From Archilochus colubris (lineage: Eukaryota > Chordata > Aves > Apodiformes > Trochilidae), in NCBI GenBank assembly GCA_023079485.1, contig CM041084.1, positions 106,354,967 through 106,418,966 of the forward strand: DNA of 64,000 nt. The letters run 5' to 3'. Made by a program: the position numbers and the translations under genes. Shown here in pieces: positions 25,530 to 36,795 of this stretch; the first letter of the stretch is position 1; every line of letters begins with the position of its first letter. The notes under the pieces were generated by a model, which worked only from the letters and a program-made list of their open reading frames with translations, searched no databases and had not been told where the DNA came from.

Positions 25530-25562
25530 AATGCAATACTGAATTGCATTCAGTATTGTGTT
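25530..25562. repeat. Inverted repeat, 14-bp stem
   Basis: Arms AATACTGAA (25535-25543) and TTCAGTATT (25549-25557) are perfectly complementary around the loop TTGCA. Pairing extends five more positions outward, counting two G-T wobbles. As RNA this would be a small hairpin, shorter than a typical pre-microRNA. Confidence 0.8.
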
Positions 25563-27198
25563 ATAGGCAGTGTGGGCTCACAGGAATTCATGTGAAAGAA
25601 AAACTAGTTTACCCCTTTAGAATTGTATGTTTGACTGGCCGATTCCTTTCTGAGGTGAGGGTATGAGCTTTTGAATCATACTTCTAAGGCACTTGATTCT
25701 CTCATATTATAGAGGGAGCACAGCTCATAGCTCTGGATTTGGGATGATGCTTATGGGGATAGGTTCTTTAAAATGGGCATTGTGCTGTCTAACTTAGATA
25801 TATCAAAGTTTTTTGGTCAGACCCTTGGGGAACAAAAGGCTTAGGCATCCTTGACTTTACTTGTCAATCAAAGTCAGCAGGAAGCACATCTAAGTCTGGA
25901 ACAAATACCTCTGTGGCACTTCAGTGCTAAACCCGCATTCAGGTTCTTCTTCCGTCATTACTGAAGCAAAACTTAGTACACTATCTGTTAAAGACTTTTC
26001 CCCAAAAAGCTCAGAAGTTGGATGCAAACTTTTTTCCTTCTTATGGCTACATCTGGTTCACTGTAAAATTCATGAGTGAGAGGCACACTTGGAGATGCAT
26101 TCTGCAGGATGACACCTCTTTTTCAGTTTATCATTCTGACTATACAGAGCAAATGCATTTTGCTTCTATAGTATGCTACTTTTAAAGTTTGACCTTTTCC
26201 CTCTTTCATCATATCCCTGCTGTGAATGGAGAGAAAAATGTGTACTCTCCAAATAAAGGTGTGCTGATGCCTTTGACCAATGATTTCCAGGGACTACAGC
26301 TTGAGAAACCTTGGAATATGGAATATTCATACACCGTTCCTATTGTGTCCTTAGATAAACTTCTCTTTAATGTTTAATGATGCAATATCCAAATAGTCTT
26401 TCAGTGGAAGACAGTTGATGTTTGGATCTAATTTTACATAAGGAATAGGGGGTCAGAGTGCTTATACTGCAGTTTTTTCCATGTTGCCCAAAGAATATTA
26501 ACCCCTTTTTTTCCTACTATGGTTCTCTGTAGAGTCTCTATATCTTATCACAAGTATATATTGTAGATTATCTAGTGTTCTCTTTGGTGAAAGATAATAT
26601 ATAAATGAAATATTTTTATTGCAATAATAACATATGTCGTTTAAAAGCACGGTACTAAGATATAAATTATATGCAAAATTGTTATTATAATAGAAACAAA
26701 TATTTTTAACAAGCCCTGAAGCCAATAAAACAGCATTTTCAAATGTAATTCATTACCCTACTAGATTGATTTATTTATAATAAAAAATTACCTCAGATTA
26801 GAAAAGGAATTAATACTTCAGCTACAGTCTGGGGAGGGGGGAGGAGATTTAACCATGCTGCTTTATATGAAACACTTGAATAGACAAATCAGGAATTTTT
26901 ACATTAGATAATTAAAGGTCTTTTGAGAGGCAGCCCCATTTGGAAGAAAAGAAAGAAGGTGTAATTCTCAATAGAGATGGGAATCCAACTTCTACTTAGG
27001 AAAAAAAAAGAAAAAAGTGTAAACTAGAAGGAAATGTGTTAATTTTTTTCTTTTAGGTGAAGGAAAAAAAAACATTTCTAGCTCCTAGATTCTAAGGGCT
27101 AAGCTATAAAAAGCCTCTCAGACTGACCTCCAGTATTTTGGAAGAAAGCCCAGTGTGTAATGAGGGAGTAAGAGAAAGAGAAAGATGGAAAAAGCAAC

Positions 27199-27223
27199 TT
27201 TTTTTTTTTTTTTTGTGTGTGTG
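27199..27223. repeat. T16 plus (GT)n simple repeat
   Basis: Sixteen T residues run directly into GTGTGTGTG. Confidence 0.85.
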
Positions 27224-27858
27224 AACGCTTGTGGTGCCTTCAGGGACTTTATGCGGGTATGCTGGGTAAACAACACGATGGAATTATACTGGTAGTCTCT
27301 CCCTTGCCACATGTTTAAATTATGCAACAAATGTTTGATTGGTGGCTTCTTTGTACTGAAAAGTGCCTGATCACTTCATCTCACTGGTAAAACAGAACAT
27401 TACTTAAAGGGAAGTGAGTTAGAAAATAAAACAACAGCACACATAAATTTGGCAGCAAAACCACTGTGAGAGACTGAAGCATCCTCTCTAATATAAGCAG
27501 GCAACCCTGAGAATCGGAAGCAAAAGATTTCAGAAGCTTGGGAATTTGGCTGCCTCTGTGGCAGATACAGTAAACAGCTTCAGAAATGATTGTGTATTTC
27601 TACTAATCACAGACCATAAGATAACAGCTAAGTTGATGTTTTGTGTGCAAGAACTGAAACTGCTTACTCTTGTTCCCTATTTTCTGTCATTTTTGCAGAA
27701 CAGTGACTGTCAGCAGTGCACCCTGAGCCCAGTAATGTTACAGCACATTGGCAAAAGCACAACCTTGAGACTTATGTGCCTCCAAATATAGGTCCTGTCT
27801 GAAATTCTTTCACGTTTTAAAATGATAAATGTGACTATCTTTGTGCATCATCTAGTAG

Positions 27859-27902
27859 GAATGCAGAGTGCAAAAAAACGTAAGAATGCAGAGTGCAAAA
27901 AA
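27859..27902 (+). repeat. Two-copy tandem duplication, 25-bp period
   Basis: 'gaatgcagagtgcaaaaaa' occurs at 27859-27877 and again at 27884-27902. The copies are identical over this core, separated by 'acgtaa'. It is a recent local duplication with no inferred function. Confidence 0.85.
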
Positions 27903-29399
27903 CCCCAGGTAGTCGAAGGTTACTTGGGACTTCCTTTTTTAGAGCTATGCCCAGTGCCTGCTCCTTAGCTGGCTTTCTTATCACACTTCATTATGCGGTT
28001 CTTTCACTGCTGTTTAGTGGCAATTTCATGACTTAGTGTTAGAATTTGCTTTGGTATTAGAACTTATTTAAAACATTTCTCTCTCCTCTGCATCTACAAC
28101 TGCACATTTTGATTTACACGCAGTTTATTGCATGCCAACTTTGCTGATAAAATTAATAACGAGACTACACTGTAATTTTCATTAATAATACAATCCTTGT
28201 AAAAACAGTTCCCTTTTTGGAGAGATAGAAGTAGTATTATAAATAAATATGTGAAGAACCCTTAATCCAGAAGTCAGATAAAACTGACTGATGTAAAAAC
28301 TCACTCCCCTAGGTACACCATAATGTTGTCCCAGACTTTGGTCTTAGATTTTCTTAAAAGGACTCCTTTCTTTGTGTGTCCCCTGTCTTTTTCTTTACTG
28401 ACAAATGTAGCAACACTGGAATGATCTATTTATGTCTTGAAAGTAATGCCACTCATAGTCTGTAATGTTTCCTCTGAAATTATGCTTTTCCTAAAGTTAC
28501 AATTAGATTTAATGTACTGACTCTATCGCAGGTATCACTTTGCTCTAGAAAAAGAAGCAAAATATTGAAAATTGCCTCCCCAACTTTTATTTCACATTTC
28601 CGTCTATTTGTGAATAGATGGTTACAGTTATCTTGGTTAATTTTAAAGGCAAATGTGTGATTTTAATGCTGAAGAGGGGCTCCATATGTCTACCTGTCTC
28701 AGTGGTGACCATCCATAGCCTCTTTGGAAGAAGCACATCTAAAATAGGATCAGGTTTGTGTGGAAATCTTAACAGTCCACCCTTTTCCTCATAAATTTAT
28801 GGAAATTTTGCTAAGAAATGAGGAAAAGATTATCTTGAAATCTTGCTGAATGCTTCTATCAATGAGATGGAAAGTGTCAAATTGCATAAGGAGTAAATAT
28901 GGAAAGTATATTCAATTGAAGCATATTGGGAAGAAGAGAAAGAAAATACCCAGAGACATGAAAAATAAGCTATATGGTGATATATATGGTGATAAAGGAG
29001 AGTAGAGGTGGCTGTTTCCATAGGAACCAAGAGAAAAGAGATTTATCTATGTTCAAAATCACTTGCATGACATTTAGAAAGGGGTCAGCAAATTCCTTGG
29101 TACAATTCTTTCTTTTCCTTGAACTCTTGAAAAATCTTTAGGTATTTGGAAAGTAAAGAGTTTGGCAGATGGACAGTACTCAAGACTAGGATAACTTCAA
29201 AGTTAATGCTGCCTAATTTACATGAGGTCTTCTATGACACCAAGCACCTTTAAGTGCTAAAAAATGCATGTGTATATAAAGCACTGATGAAGGCTAATAA
29301 GGCTACATGTATCTTCCTTGAATTGTTTGGTCTGTGTGGTATGGAACCTAACACTCTCCTCGTTCTGCAGAATGATGAGAAAGCAAATAAACATCACCA

Positions 29400-29986
29400 A
29401 ATCAGAACTGGCGAAAGGAAGCAGGGTTTTATTTTGCAGTTCAGTCTGGGATCCACTTGGCTAGAGAGCAGCCTGGTGGAAATGGACAACAGGCTCATCA
29501 TGGGTGAGCAGTGTCCTGCAGAAGCAAAGAAAGCCAACAGGATTTTGGGTTGCATCAACAAGGGCATCATCAGCAGAGACAAAGAAGGCATCATCCTAAT
29601 CTACTTGGTGCTTATCAGACCACATCTGGAGTTTTGTGTCCAGTTTTGGTCCTCACTGTACAAAAAGGATGAGGAGAAGGTCCAGAGAAAAGCCACAAGG
29701 ATGATCAGAGGACTAGAGCACCTGCCGAATGAGGAGAGGCTGAGAAAGCTGCTGAGATTACAAGATTACATTTGAATACAAGAGAAAAATTTTTCACTAT
29801 CAGGACACTCAGACATTGGCATAGTCTCCCAGGGGAAATGGTGGATTCCCCCACTTTGGAAAGTTTTAAGGATCCGCTCAATGGGATGCTGAGGCACATA
29901 GCATATAAACAATAGTATTAGAAGGGTTGGACCAGATGATCCTGGAGATCCCTTCCAACCTAGCATTCGATGATTCCATGATTCTG
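29400..29986 (+). mobile_element. CR1 LINE, 5'-truncated copy with RT C-terminus and 3' tail
   Basis: A CR1 insertion retaining the last part of the reverse-transcriptase frame and the full 3' end. The 3' end reads 'gaagggttggaccagatgat', then 'cctggagatcccttccaacc', then the tail 'tgattccatgattctg', ending at about 29986. The tail 8-mers are the CR1 hallmark. The 5' boundary is approximate because the first 50 bp are diverged. Confidence 0.9.
29437..29775 (+). pseudogene. CR1 reverse transcriptase, C-terminal fragment
   Basis: One open frame from 29254 to 29775 (173 residues) reads into the CR1 protein from about 29437. Recognisable blocks in order are 'AKKANRILGCINKGI', 'LIRPHLEFCVQFWSSLYKKD', 'VQRKATRMIRGLEHLP' and 'NEERLRKL'. 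These match the conserved C-terminal region of CR1 ORF2, beyond the catalytic palm. The endonuclease and catalytic reverse-transcriptase domains are absent, so no activity is possible. The first 60 residues of the open frame are flanking sequence that happens to be open. Confidence 0.85.
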
Positions 29987-32900
29987 CTAAATACGACTAT
30001 ATTTATGTCCCTAGTTGTCATAACTAAAAGCTTTTTTACTTATAAGGGAATACTCTGACACATGCCCGGGCAGAAAAATGCAGTATGTTTAGAACACAGA
30101 ACCAAAATGCTTCCAAAGCTCAGATGTGTTCCAGGAGAAGAAAGTATGTGAGATGCCTCATACCGAAAGAGATTTGCATCTGAAAGCAGACAAATAACTA
30201 GGTAGGAGTTAGCAACGTATTGCAGTGGCAATAAAAAGCAACGTGACCTCATGTAGTAAACCAAAAGAACAATCATGCTGCACAGCAGCATTTTTACCAT
30301 ACTATTGCCTTCAGTTCTACCAGCTACAACAAGGGACCAATTAAGACAGAGTTACAGTGTTGGAAGGAGGGACTTAAAAATCAGGAACTATTAAAAAAGT
30401 CCCTCCTGTTTTACTTAGCTAAATAGCAAATATGGAAATAGACGAGCTGATACATGACAAAGATAATTATGAAATAGGGTGAGGAAGTGATCCAAACTTA
30501 GAATGACATATGGTTAAATAAATATGGGCTGCATATAAAAACAGTGTATTTTTTAATGGAAGCATTTTCTCCATGGGGATGCCATAATTTTTACAGCGAG
30601 CTTGGGGAAAACAGTGAAGAGCATACGTCATGGAGCAATCAGGCACCAGTAGCTGCAAGAATGAATTTAACATGTCTTTCTCTTTATCAGTGTTATTATT
30701 CAATGAATCATATTCAGTTAAAAATAAGGAGACGAATAGTGAGTTGCAGGAAAGAGGGAAAGGTATAATTATTTGTTCCTCTGGTTTGTAAATGATTGCA
30801 AGAGTTAATTTCTTTGCAATCAGGAATAAAAGTATGAGGTAAAGGCCACTGGGTGGTAGGTCTGAGTGCTCAGAGTTCTGTTCTGAAATTATAGGAGCCG
30901 TATCAAGTAACATTGAATGGGACATGTCTTCAAAGAAATGCCTTTTGCAGAAGTCTGGACTCATTTTCCTACAGCTCATGTGGACCCCAGAGACAAGGCT
31001 TCTGGTCATGCTGCTTTCTTAAGTTCATACATCAAAGAAAAGATTCATCTTCAGTTAACATTAAAAGTTAGTGAGCAAAAATGCATGAGGCTTCTGGACT
31101 GTCCTGTTTGCATTCCCTTCAGACCAGTGGTGGCATGAACATGGCCAGGTAGAAGCCAGTTGAGAGCCTGGATTAATCAGGGGAGTTTGTTACCTTTTTC
31201 ACTTCTGTTTGAAGCAGCAGATGCTTGCCTTGTTAAAACATGTTTCAAGGGCCCTTATTCTTTCACCATCATGGAGATTATTGCTGTTCTGGCAAACCAT
31301 ACTAGGATCTTCAAAATGACATACTGCAGTGTGTTGGGAAGTCAGTCATGTGAAAAATCAAGAAATAGGTTAGTAAAGAAAATTCACGTTATCCTTACTG
31401 GCTTTGCCAGTTGGTTTAAATGAGAATGACAGGGCTATGTTTCCTTCACTGGCACTGTAGTTCTTTCTTTAGTTTTGTATAAGCCTGTTGTGGAAGTCAG
31501 AATTTAAATGTCATGGATCATTGCCAACAGAAAAAAGAAACTTTTCTTGAGTGGGGGCAGAGAATGTCAATAGCTTGTTTGAGCCTTGGATTCATTTTGC
31601 AGACATGCAACTCAATTCAAGCAGATTTGGTAGGATGAGATAAACAAGTGTTGACAAAACGTAGAAAAGAAACAGACTTTCACATACTTATGGAAGGTAG
31701 GTAAGCTGCTTCTCTGAAAGGGAGTGCTTTAGAGGCTGATCTCATTCCAGGCTTACGCTGCAGATTGCTCTGTAGCTTGTCTGCTTTTCATTCCTTTCCT
31801 TGGGTTAGGTGTGGTTTCTCATCCTTCCCAAATGAAAGGCAGGAAGGTAGAAAAAGGAAGGGGGGGAAGTATGTCTTTTTCTCTACTTTTGATGGTATCG
31901 AAAACAGAGGATCCCAGTGTAGCACCATTGCTGATTTAATGTGAAAGCTATCCATACACAAGTCAATATAGCCTGAAAATATATTCAAAAGAAAGCCCTT
32001 GATTTTAATGCTGTACATTAAGTGGAAAATTCAGTTCTCAAACATTTTTCAGAGTACAGTTCTCTTTTACTTTTGTGCCAAGATATCCATACAGAGTTCC
32101 ATGCTTGTAAAAAAAAAGAGTGCTTTAATAAAACAGACCCAAGGATGCAGTTCTCTGAGCTATTTTACTCCCTGATTTGGTAAATAGATTTTAATGGGAT
32201 ATTTTATATTACTAAAACTAATCACATCATTAAAGTATTTGTCTGAAATACGGCCCTATGCATTACTGAGATGATCTTTTCCTGAACAGGAAACAAGATT
32301 AGGGCTTTGCAGGCAGCATTCAGAATTACCAGTTCTGATTGAGTGGATTTGATGTAATATTTCTGTCTCATTTTGAATTCTCCTGATTCAAAGTTAGATT
32401 ATCTTCTTGGATTTTTCATCTTTCACAAATTTTACTTACTACCTGTGGAATCTCTACACAGCTACTAGTACAGACTACTGGCTAACCTCCATTTTGAAAT
32501 GACTTTTCCCATGTTGACTAAGTTAGATTTTGTTCAGTGTGACTGCAGAGTAACCCAGATAATCTCGGTAGTAATACTCTAGGTTATGTTAATGTGAATG
32601 GCAGTGGGTTTTGTCTTCCTGTGTGGGATAGCAACTGAGGAAGGTTGCTCCATCTGTGTAGGTTTTCTGTATTTCTCAAAATCAGTATGACACCAGTAAT
32701 GTAGAGGTTGAATGAATGGTAGTCTGCCAGGGAATAGAAAAAAAAAGATAAAAGGAACTTTTAATACCTATATCCTATGCACAGTTCATTGTATATATTC
32801 TTGTATCCTTAGTTAAGCTCAAATATTTAAAAAACACAGAACAAGATCTATCTGTAGACTAATATGAAAACTCTAAGTTGTAAAATGCCTATTTCAAGTA

Positions 32901-34908
32901 AATGTGAAGATTAAGTGATTAAGTGCAGAGGTAGTTTCTTGTATGTGTTCAAAGTCCTTTGTGCACAGACGTTGATTTGCATGTGCTACTCACTATAGGA
33001 AATACATTGTGTCCGTGAGAAACTATATACAACACAACTCTTCAAAACAGAAGTTTCCATATGCAGCTATTGTATATCCCAAAGGATCAACTACTAGGGT
33101 TTCTTAAATCCTCTTCAAAGTAGCATCATAATTCAATCCAAACAGTAATTCTCATGAATGGTTCTCACCATATGTTGTGGTGTGTTAAAATTGTTTTAGC
33201 CTCTATCTGGGAAATAATAACATCCTGAGCCCTATTTCTGTGTAGACTTTACCATATGTTTTTGGCCCAAGCAAATAAAACAAAGAGAGGAGAAAAAATG
33301 ATGTGAGGCTTAACCTTCTGTCTGTGATTAACAGCCCTCAGCAACATTATCTGATGAAAGCAGTACAGAAATGCTGACTGGACTATATATGCAATAAACA
33401 ACTCCATGCTACCAGAGTGCTACAGAAGAAAGGTGAAACAATTGCAGTCATCATGTTAGTAAACCCCTTAAATAAAATATGTCTCCAAGTTCTTATTTAC
33501 ATCTTTCTTAAGGAAATTAGAGAAAATGTAACTAAGAAAACAAGTACCATGATTCTTCTAGCAGTAGGCAAGACCAAAGATAATTCAACATGGCATGTGG
33601 TCCATAACTGAAGCTGGCATGAAGGAGGGTGAAGTAGTTCTCAATGAACCCTAGGATACCCAGTGACTACCCTGTGTTTGGATGCAAGCTTTTATGGCAC
33701 AAGAAACAAAAATAATCAGGGTGAAATTCACAAATCAGCTCTAGTGCAAAATAAATGTCATCAGAAAAAAGAATCAGGACCATAACATTCATAGGACCTG
33801 CACACCCATAGAGCCTGCACATATTTTTTGCTATTCATCGCCCAGCAATGACAACTTCAAAAGATTATATTTTCATTTACTTTGACAACACTTTCAGTCT
33901 GTAGTTATTGAAACTGGTTATTTCCATTTCAATTTATTAGCAACATTAACTCAAATGGTTATTATTTTTAAATGCGAAACAATGTCTTTGTCACTAATTT
34001 CAAAACTAATTTTAATTTGTACTTCACATTAATATAAGCACTACAATGACTCTTTTCCACTATATATTGCCATCATGCATTTTTATTTTCTCATGGGAAC
34101 TGGCAGAAGATGATTCATGACAATATTAATATAAGCCTATGAATAACAATAAGGATTTATAATAATATTAACATACATAACATCATCTGTATTGAATCTG
34201 TCAACATTAATAACTTAGATTTTTTCACCCAAGTGGTATACATTTTCATGTGTCTATAAATGTCTTCATTAATGTACATTTATGATTACTCTTAAGCTTA
34301 TGCACAGTTTCTTTTACTATGCAAATAAGGGTTATAACATAGACTCAAAGACAATGACTATCCATACATCACCTTTATCTTTAATAAGTCATAAAAAGCA
34401 AGGAGGTTAAAAACTCAGCCCCATTAATTAAAATTAATTTTCATTCTTGAACTAAAAACTTTCATAGTAGAGGATGTCTATGGAGCTACTAATTACTTAG
34501 CTCTATTTTTCTACATAAAATCTCTCACACAATCAGTGAACAATAAGACAGTCACAAATATGGTTGTATGTGATGCATAGTTGTTGGAGAGTGTATGGTA
34601 CATTACATTCTTAACTGAGATTTTTTTCTATCCTGTTAGTACTTTATATTAAAATCTTAAAAAGATTTGTTATTCCAGCTTGTTTTCTTTAAAGTACAGT
34701 TGATGAAAAAAGCCAGGGAGGAAAACCTGTGTCACAGCTGTTTGTGAAAAGTGCCAGAGCAATAAATGTGTTGCATTGTGATGTGATCTACACCAGTAAC
34801 AATGATGGTCTCTGGGGAAACTGTCGTATGCTGTTGATCTTCTACTGAACTGGACTGTCAAGCACATCATACTGTTATATGGAAATAAAGCCTTTTTCCT
34901 CTATCTTA
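29987..34908. other. Unique AT-rich DNA
   Basis: No gene recognised. The 180-residue frame at 30467-31009 (-) has no domain or splice context. The section 33.8-34.6 kb is very AT-rich and includes an octamer-like ATGCAAAT at about 34319. Confidence 0.55.
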
Positions 34909-35287
34909 TAGAATCATAGAATGCATTGGGTTGGAAGGGACCTTTAAAGGTCATCTAGTCCAACCTCCTTGCAGTAAGCAGGGACATCTTTCAGGGATGG
35001 ATCCCCCAGCAGGGATCAGGTTGCTCAGATCCCTGTCAGGCCTGACCTTGAATGTCTCCAGGGATGGGGCCTCCACCACATTTCTGGGCAAACTGTTCCA
35101 ATGTTTCACCATCCCCATGGTAAAGAACTTCTTTCTAATATCCAATTTAAATTTACTATGCTTTAGTTAAAGGTCATTGCCTGTCATCGTATTGCTACAT
35201 GCCCTTGTAAACAGTTCCTCTCCAGCTTTTCTGTAGGTCCCTTCAGGTACTGGAAGGCTGCTATAAAGTCTTTCCCCAGCCTTATTT

Positions 35288-35716
35288 CTAGGCTGAACAA
35301 CCCCAACTCAACCTGTCTTCACATGGGAGATGTTCCATCCCTCTGATAATTTCTCTGACCCTCCTCTGGACCTGTTCCAACGGGTCCATGTCCTTCCTGT
35401 GTTGATGGCTCCAGAGACAGACACAGTACTCCAAGTGGGTTCTCACCAGAGCAGAGTAGAACCATGCTTCTTTAGATGCAGCCCAGGATGTGGTTGGTCC
35501 TCTGAGCTGTGAGTGCTTATTGATGGCTTTTGTCAAGTCCCTTTCTGCAGGGCTGTTCTGTATCACATCCTGACCCAGCCTGTATTGATGATGAGGATTG
35601 CCTCTACTCAGCTGCTGGACATTGAGCTTTGCCTTGTAGAACCACATGAAGTTCATGTGGGCCTGCTTCTCCAGCTTCTCCAGGTCCCTCTGGATGAAGT
35701 CCCCTCCCTCTGGCAT
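35288..35716 (-). pseudogene. CR1 reverse transcriptase, C-terminal region
   Basis: A 142-residue open frame on the minus strand. It contains CR1 blocks in order: 'KLNVQQLSRGNPHHQYRLGQ' (counterpart of the CKVLHLGRGNPKHKYRLG-type segment), 'HSQLRGPTTSWAASKEAWF' (diverged, with sequence lost relative to CR1), 'YSALVRTHLEYCVCLWSHQH' and 'VQRRVREIIRGMEHLPCEDR'. It overlaps by about 60 bp, in another frame, the catalytic fragment to its right, which shows a frameshift at the junction. It is inactive. Confidence 0.88.
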
Positions 35717-36018
35717 GTTGACAATTTAGTGTCATTGGCAAACTTACTCAGAGTGCACTGAATTCCACTGTCAGTGTCATTGATGAGGATGTTAAACAGC
35801 TCTAGTCGCAGTATGGACCCCTGAGGGACACCGCTTGTCATCCTTCTCCACCTGGACATCGAGCCATTGACCACTACCCCCTGGATACAACCATCCATCC
35901 AATTCCTAATCCAATGAACACTCCACCCATCAAATTCATATCTTCCCAACTTAGAGAGAAGGCTGCTGTATTGGGCTGTGTCAAAGACCTTGCAGAAGTC
36001 CAGATAGATGGGATTCAT
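35653..36018 (-). pseudogene. CR1 reverse transcriptase, catalytic core with FADD changed to FAND
   Basis: A 121-residue minus-strand frame covers the palm. Motif A is visible as '[10 protein letters not shown]' (residues 5-14), the region before motif B as '[20 protein letters not shown]' and motif B as 'SGVPQGSIL'. Motif C reads '[10 protein letters not shown]' where CR1 has FADD, so the first of the paired catalytic aspartates is Asn (residue 95, codon AAT at 35734-35736). The preceding codon is GCC, so the ancestral junction was CpG and the change fits methyl-CpG decay. After motif C the frame drifts into a shifted reading. Confidence 0.9.
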
Positions 36019-36024
36019 TGCTCT

Positions 36025-36309
36025 TCATTTGCTAACTGATGTAGTCACTTCACTGTAGAAAGCTGCTAGGTTGGTAAGGCAGCACTTACCCTTAGTAAAG
36101 TCATAATGGCTTCCTTGAATCACATCCTTCTCCTTCATGTGCCTTGTCAGAGATTCTTGGAGGTTCTGTTCCCTGATCTTCCCATGCAGAGGTGAGGCTG
36201 ACAGGTTAGAAGTTCTGGGGATATTCCTTTCTATCCTTCTTAAAAATGGCTGTGATGTTTCCTTTCTTCCAGTCACCAGGGACTTCACCTGACTGCCATG
36301 ACTTTTCAA
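36025..36309 (-). pseudogene. CR1 reverse transcriptase, finger region fragment
   Basis: A 94-residue frame ends with 'DVIQGSHYDFTKGKCCLTNL' and 'AAFYSEVTTSVSK', the CR1 segment just upstream of motif A. The middle carries 'PRTSNLSASPLHGKIREQNL', a diverged version of the CR1 stretch before it. A stop or frameshift separates it from the catalytic fragment only a few bases away. Confidence 0.85.
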
Positions 36310-36433
36310 ATATCATGGAGAGTGACTTGGCAACTACATCATCATCCTATTTTTCAGCACTCTGGGATACATCTCATCAGATCCTATAGTCTTAGGTTTG
36401 TTCAGGTTCCTCAAATGTTCATGAATCCTATCG

Positions 36434-36643
36434 TCACTTACAGTGAGAGGGACTTTTTCCCCTTTGTCCCATCCTGTGGCTGTTCAACTTGGGAGGTGTG
36501 AGGACAGTGGTTGCCGGTGAAGACCGAAGCAAAAAGTTATTGGGAACCTTCATTTTCTCTTCATCTGTTGTTACTAGTTTGTTGTCCTTGCTTATTGGGT
36601 TGGGGGAGGATGCTTTCTCTAACCTTCTTTTTCTGGTTGACAT
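36434..36643 (-). pseudogene. CR1 reverse transcriptase, N-terminal fragment
   Basis: A 69-residue frame with 'ISKDNKLVTTDEEKMKVPNN', matching the CR1 segment that usually reads G-x-L-V-T-x-D-x-E-K-A-E-V-L-N ahead of the palm. It is diverged and separated by stops from the downstream pieces. Confidence 0.7.
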
Positions 36644-36795
36644 ACCTTTAGAAGCCCTTTTTGTTATTCTTTACATCCCTTGCTAAGTTCAGTTTCAGCC
36701 ATGCCTTGGCCTTCCTGACCTCATCCCTACACAACCGAGCAGCATCCCTATCCTCTCCCATATCCCATATCCTATCCTCTTCCCAAGCTTTTTTT

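Larger units (their letters stand above)
25268..29399. other. Unique AT-rich DNA
   Basis: No gene recognised. It holds a hairpin-forming inverted repeat at 25530-25562, a T-run plus (GT)n at 27199-27223 and a 25-bp tandem duplication at 27859-27902. Confidence 0.55.
34909..36795 (-). mobile_element. CR1 LINE, longest copy in the window (about 1.9 kb)
   Basis: Antisense CR1. The 3' end lies at the left: 'tagaatcatagaatgcattg' (34909-34928), then 'ggaagggacctttaaaggtc' and 'catctagtccaacctccttg'. Moving right it passes through the C-terminal, catalytic and N-terminal parts of the reverse transcriptase. It stops near 36795 in front of a T-run, where 'ccttggccttcctgacctca' (36702-36721) still matches CR1. 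The upstream endonuclease domain and ORF1 are missing, so it is a typical 5'-truncated insertion. The coding region is broken into several frames. Confidence 0.93.

Noticed and set aside
30467..31009. 180-residue minus-strand open frame, one of the two longest outside CR1
   Set aside because: No domain, no splice context, amino-acid use follows local base bias, and overlapping frames on the other strand are also open. A length of this order is expected by chance in 64 kb.
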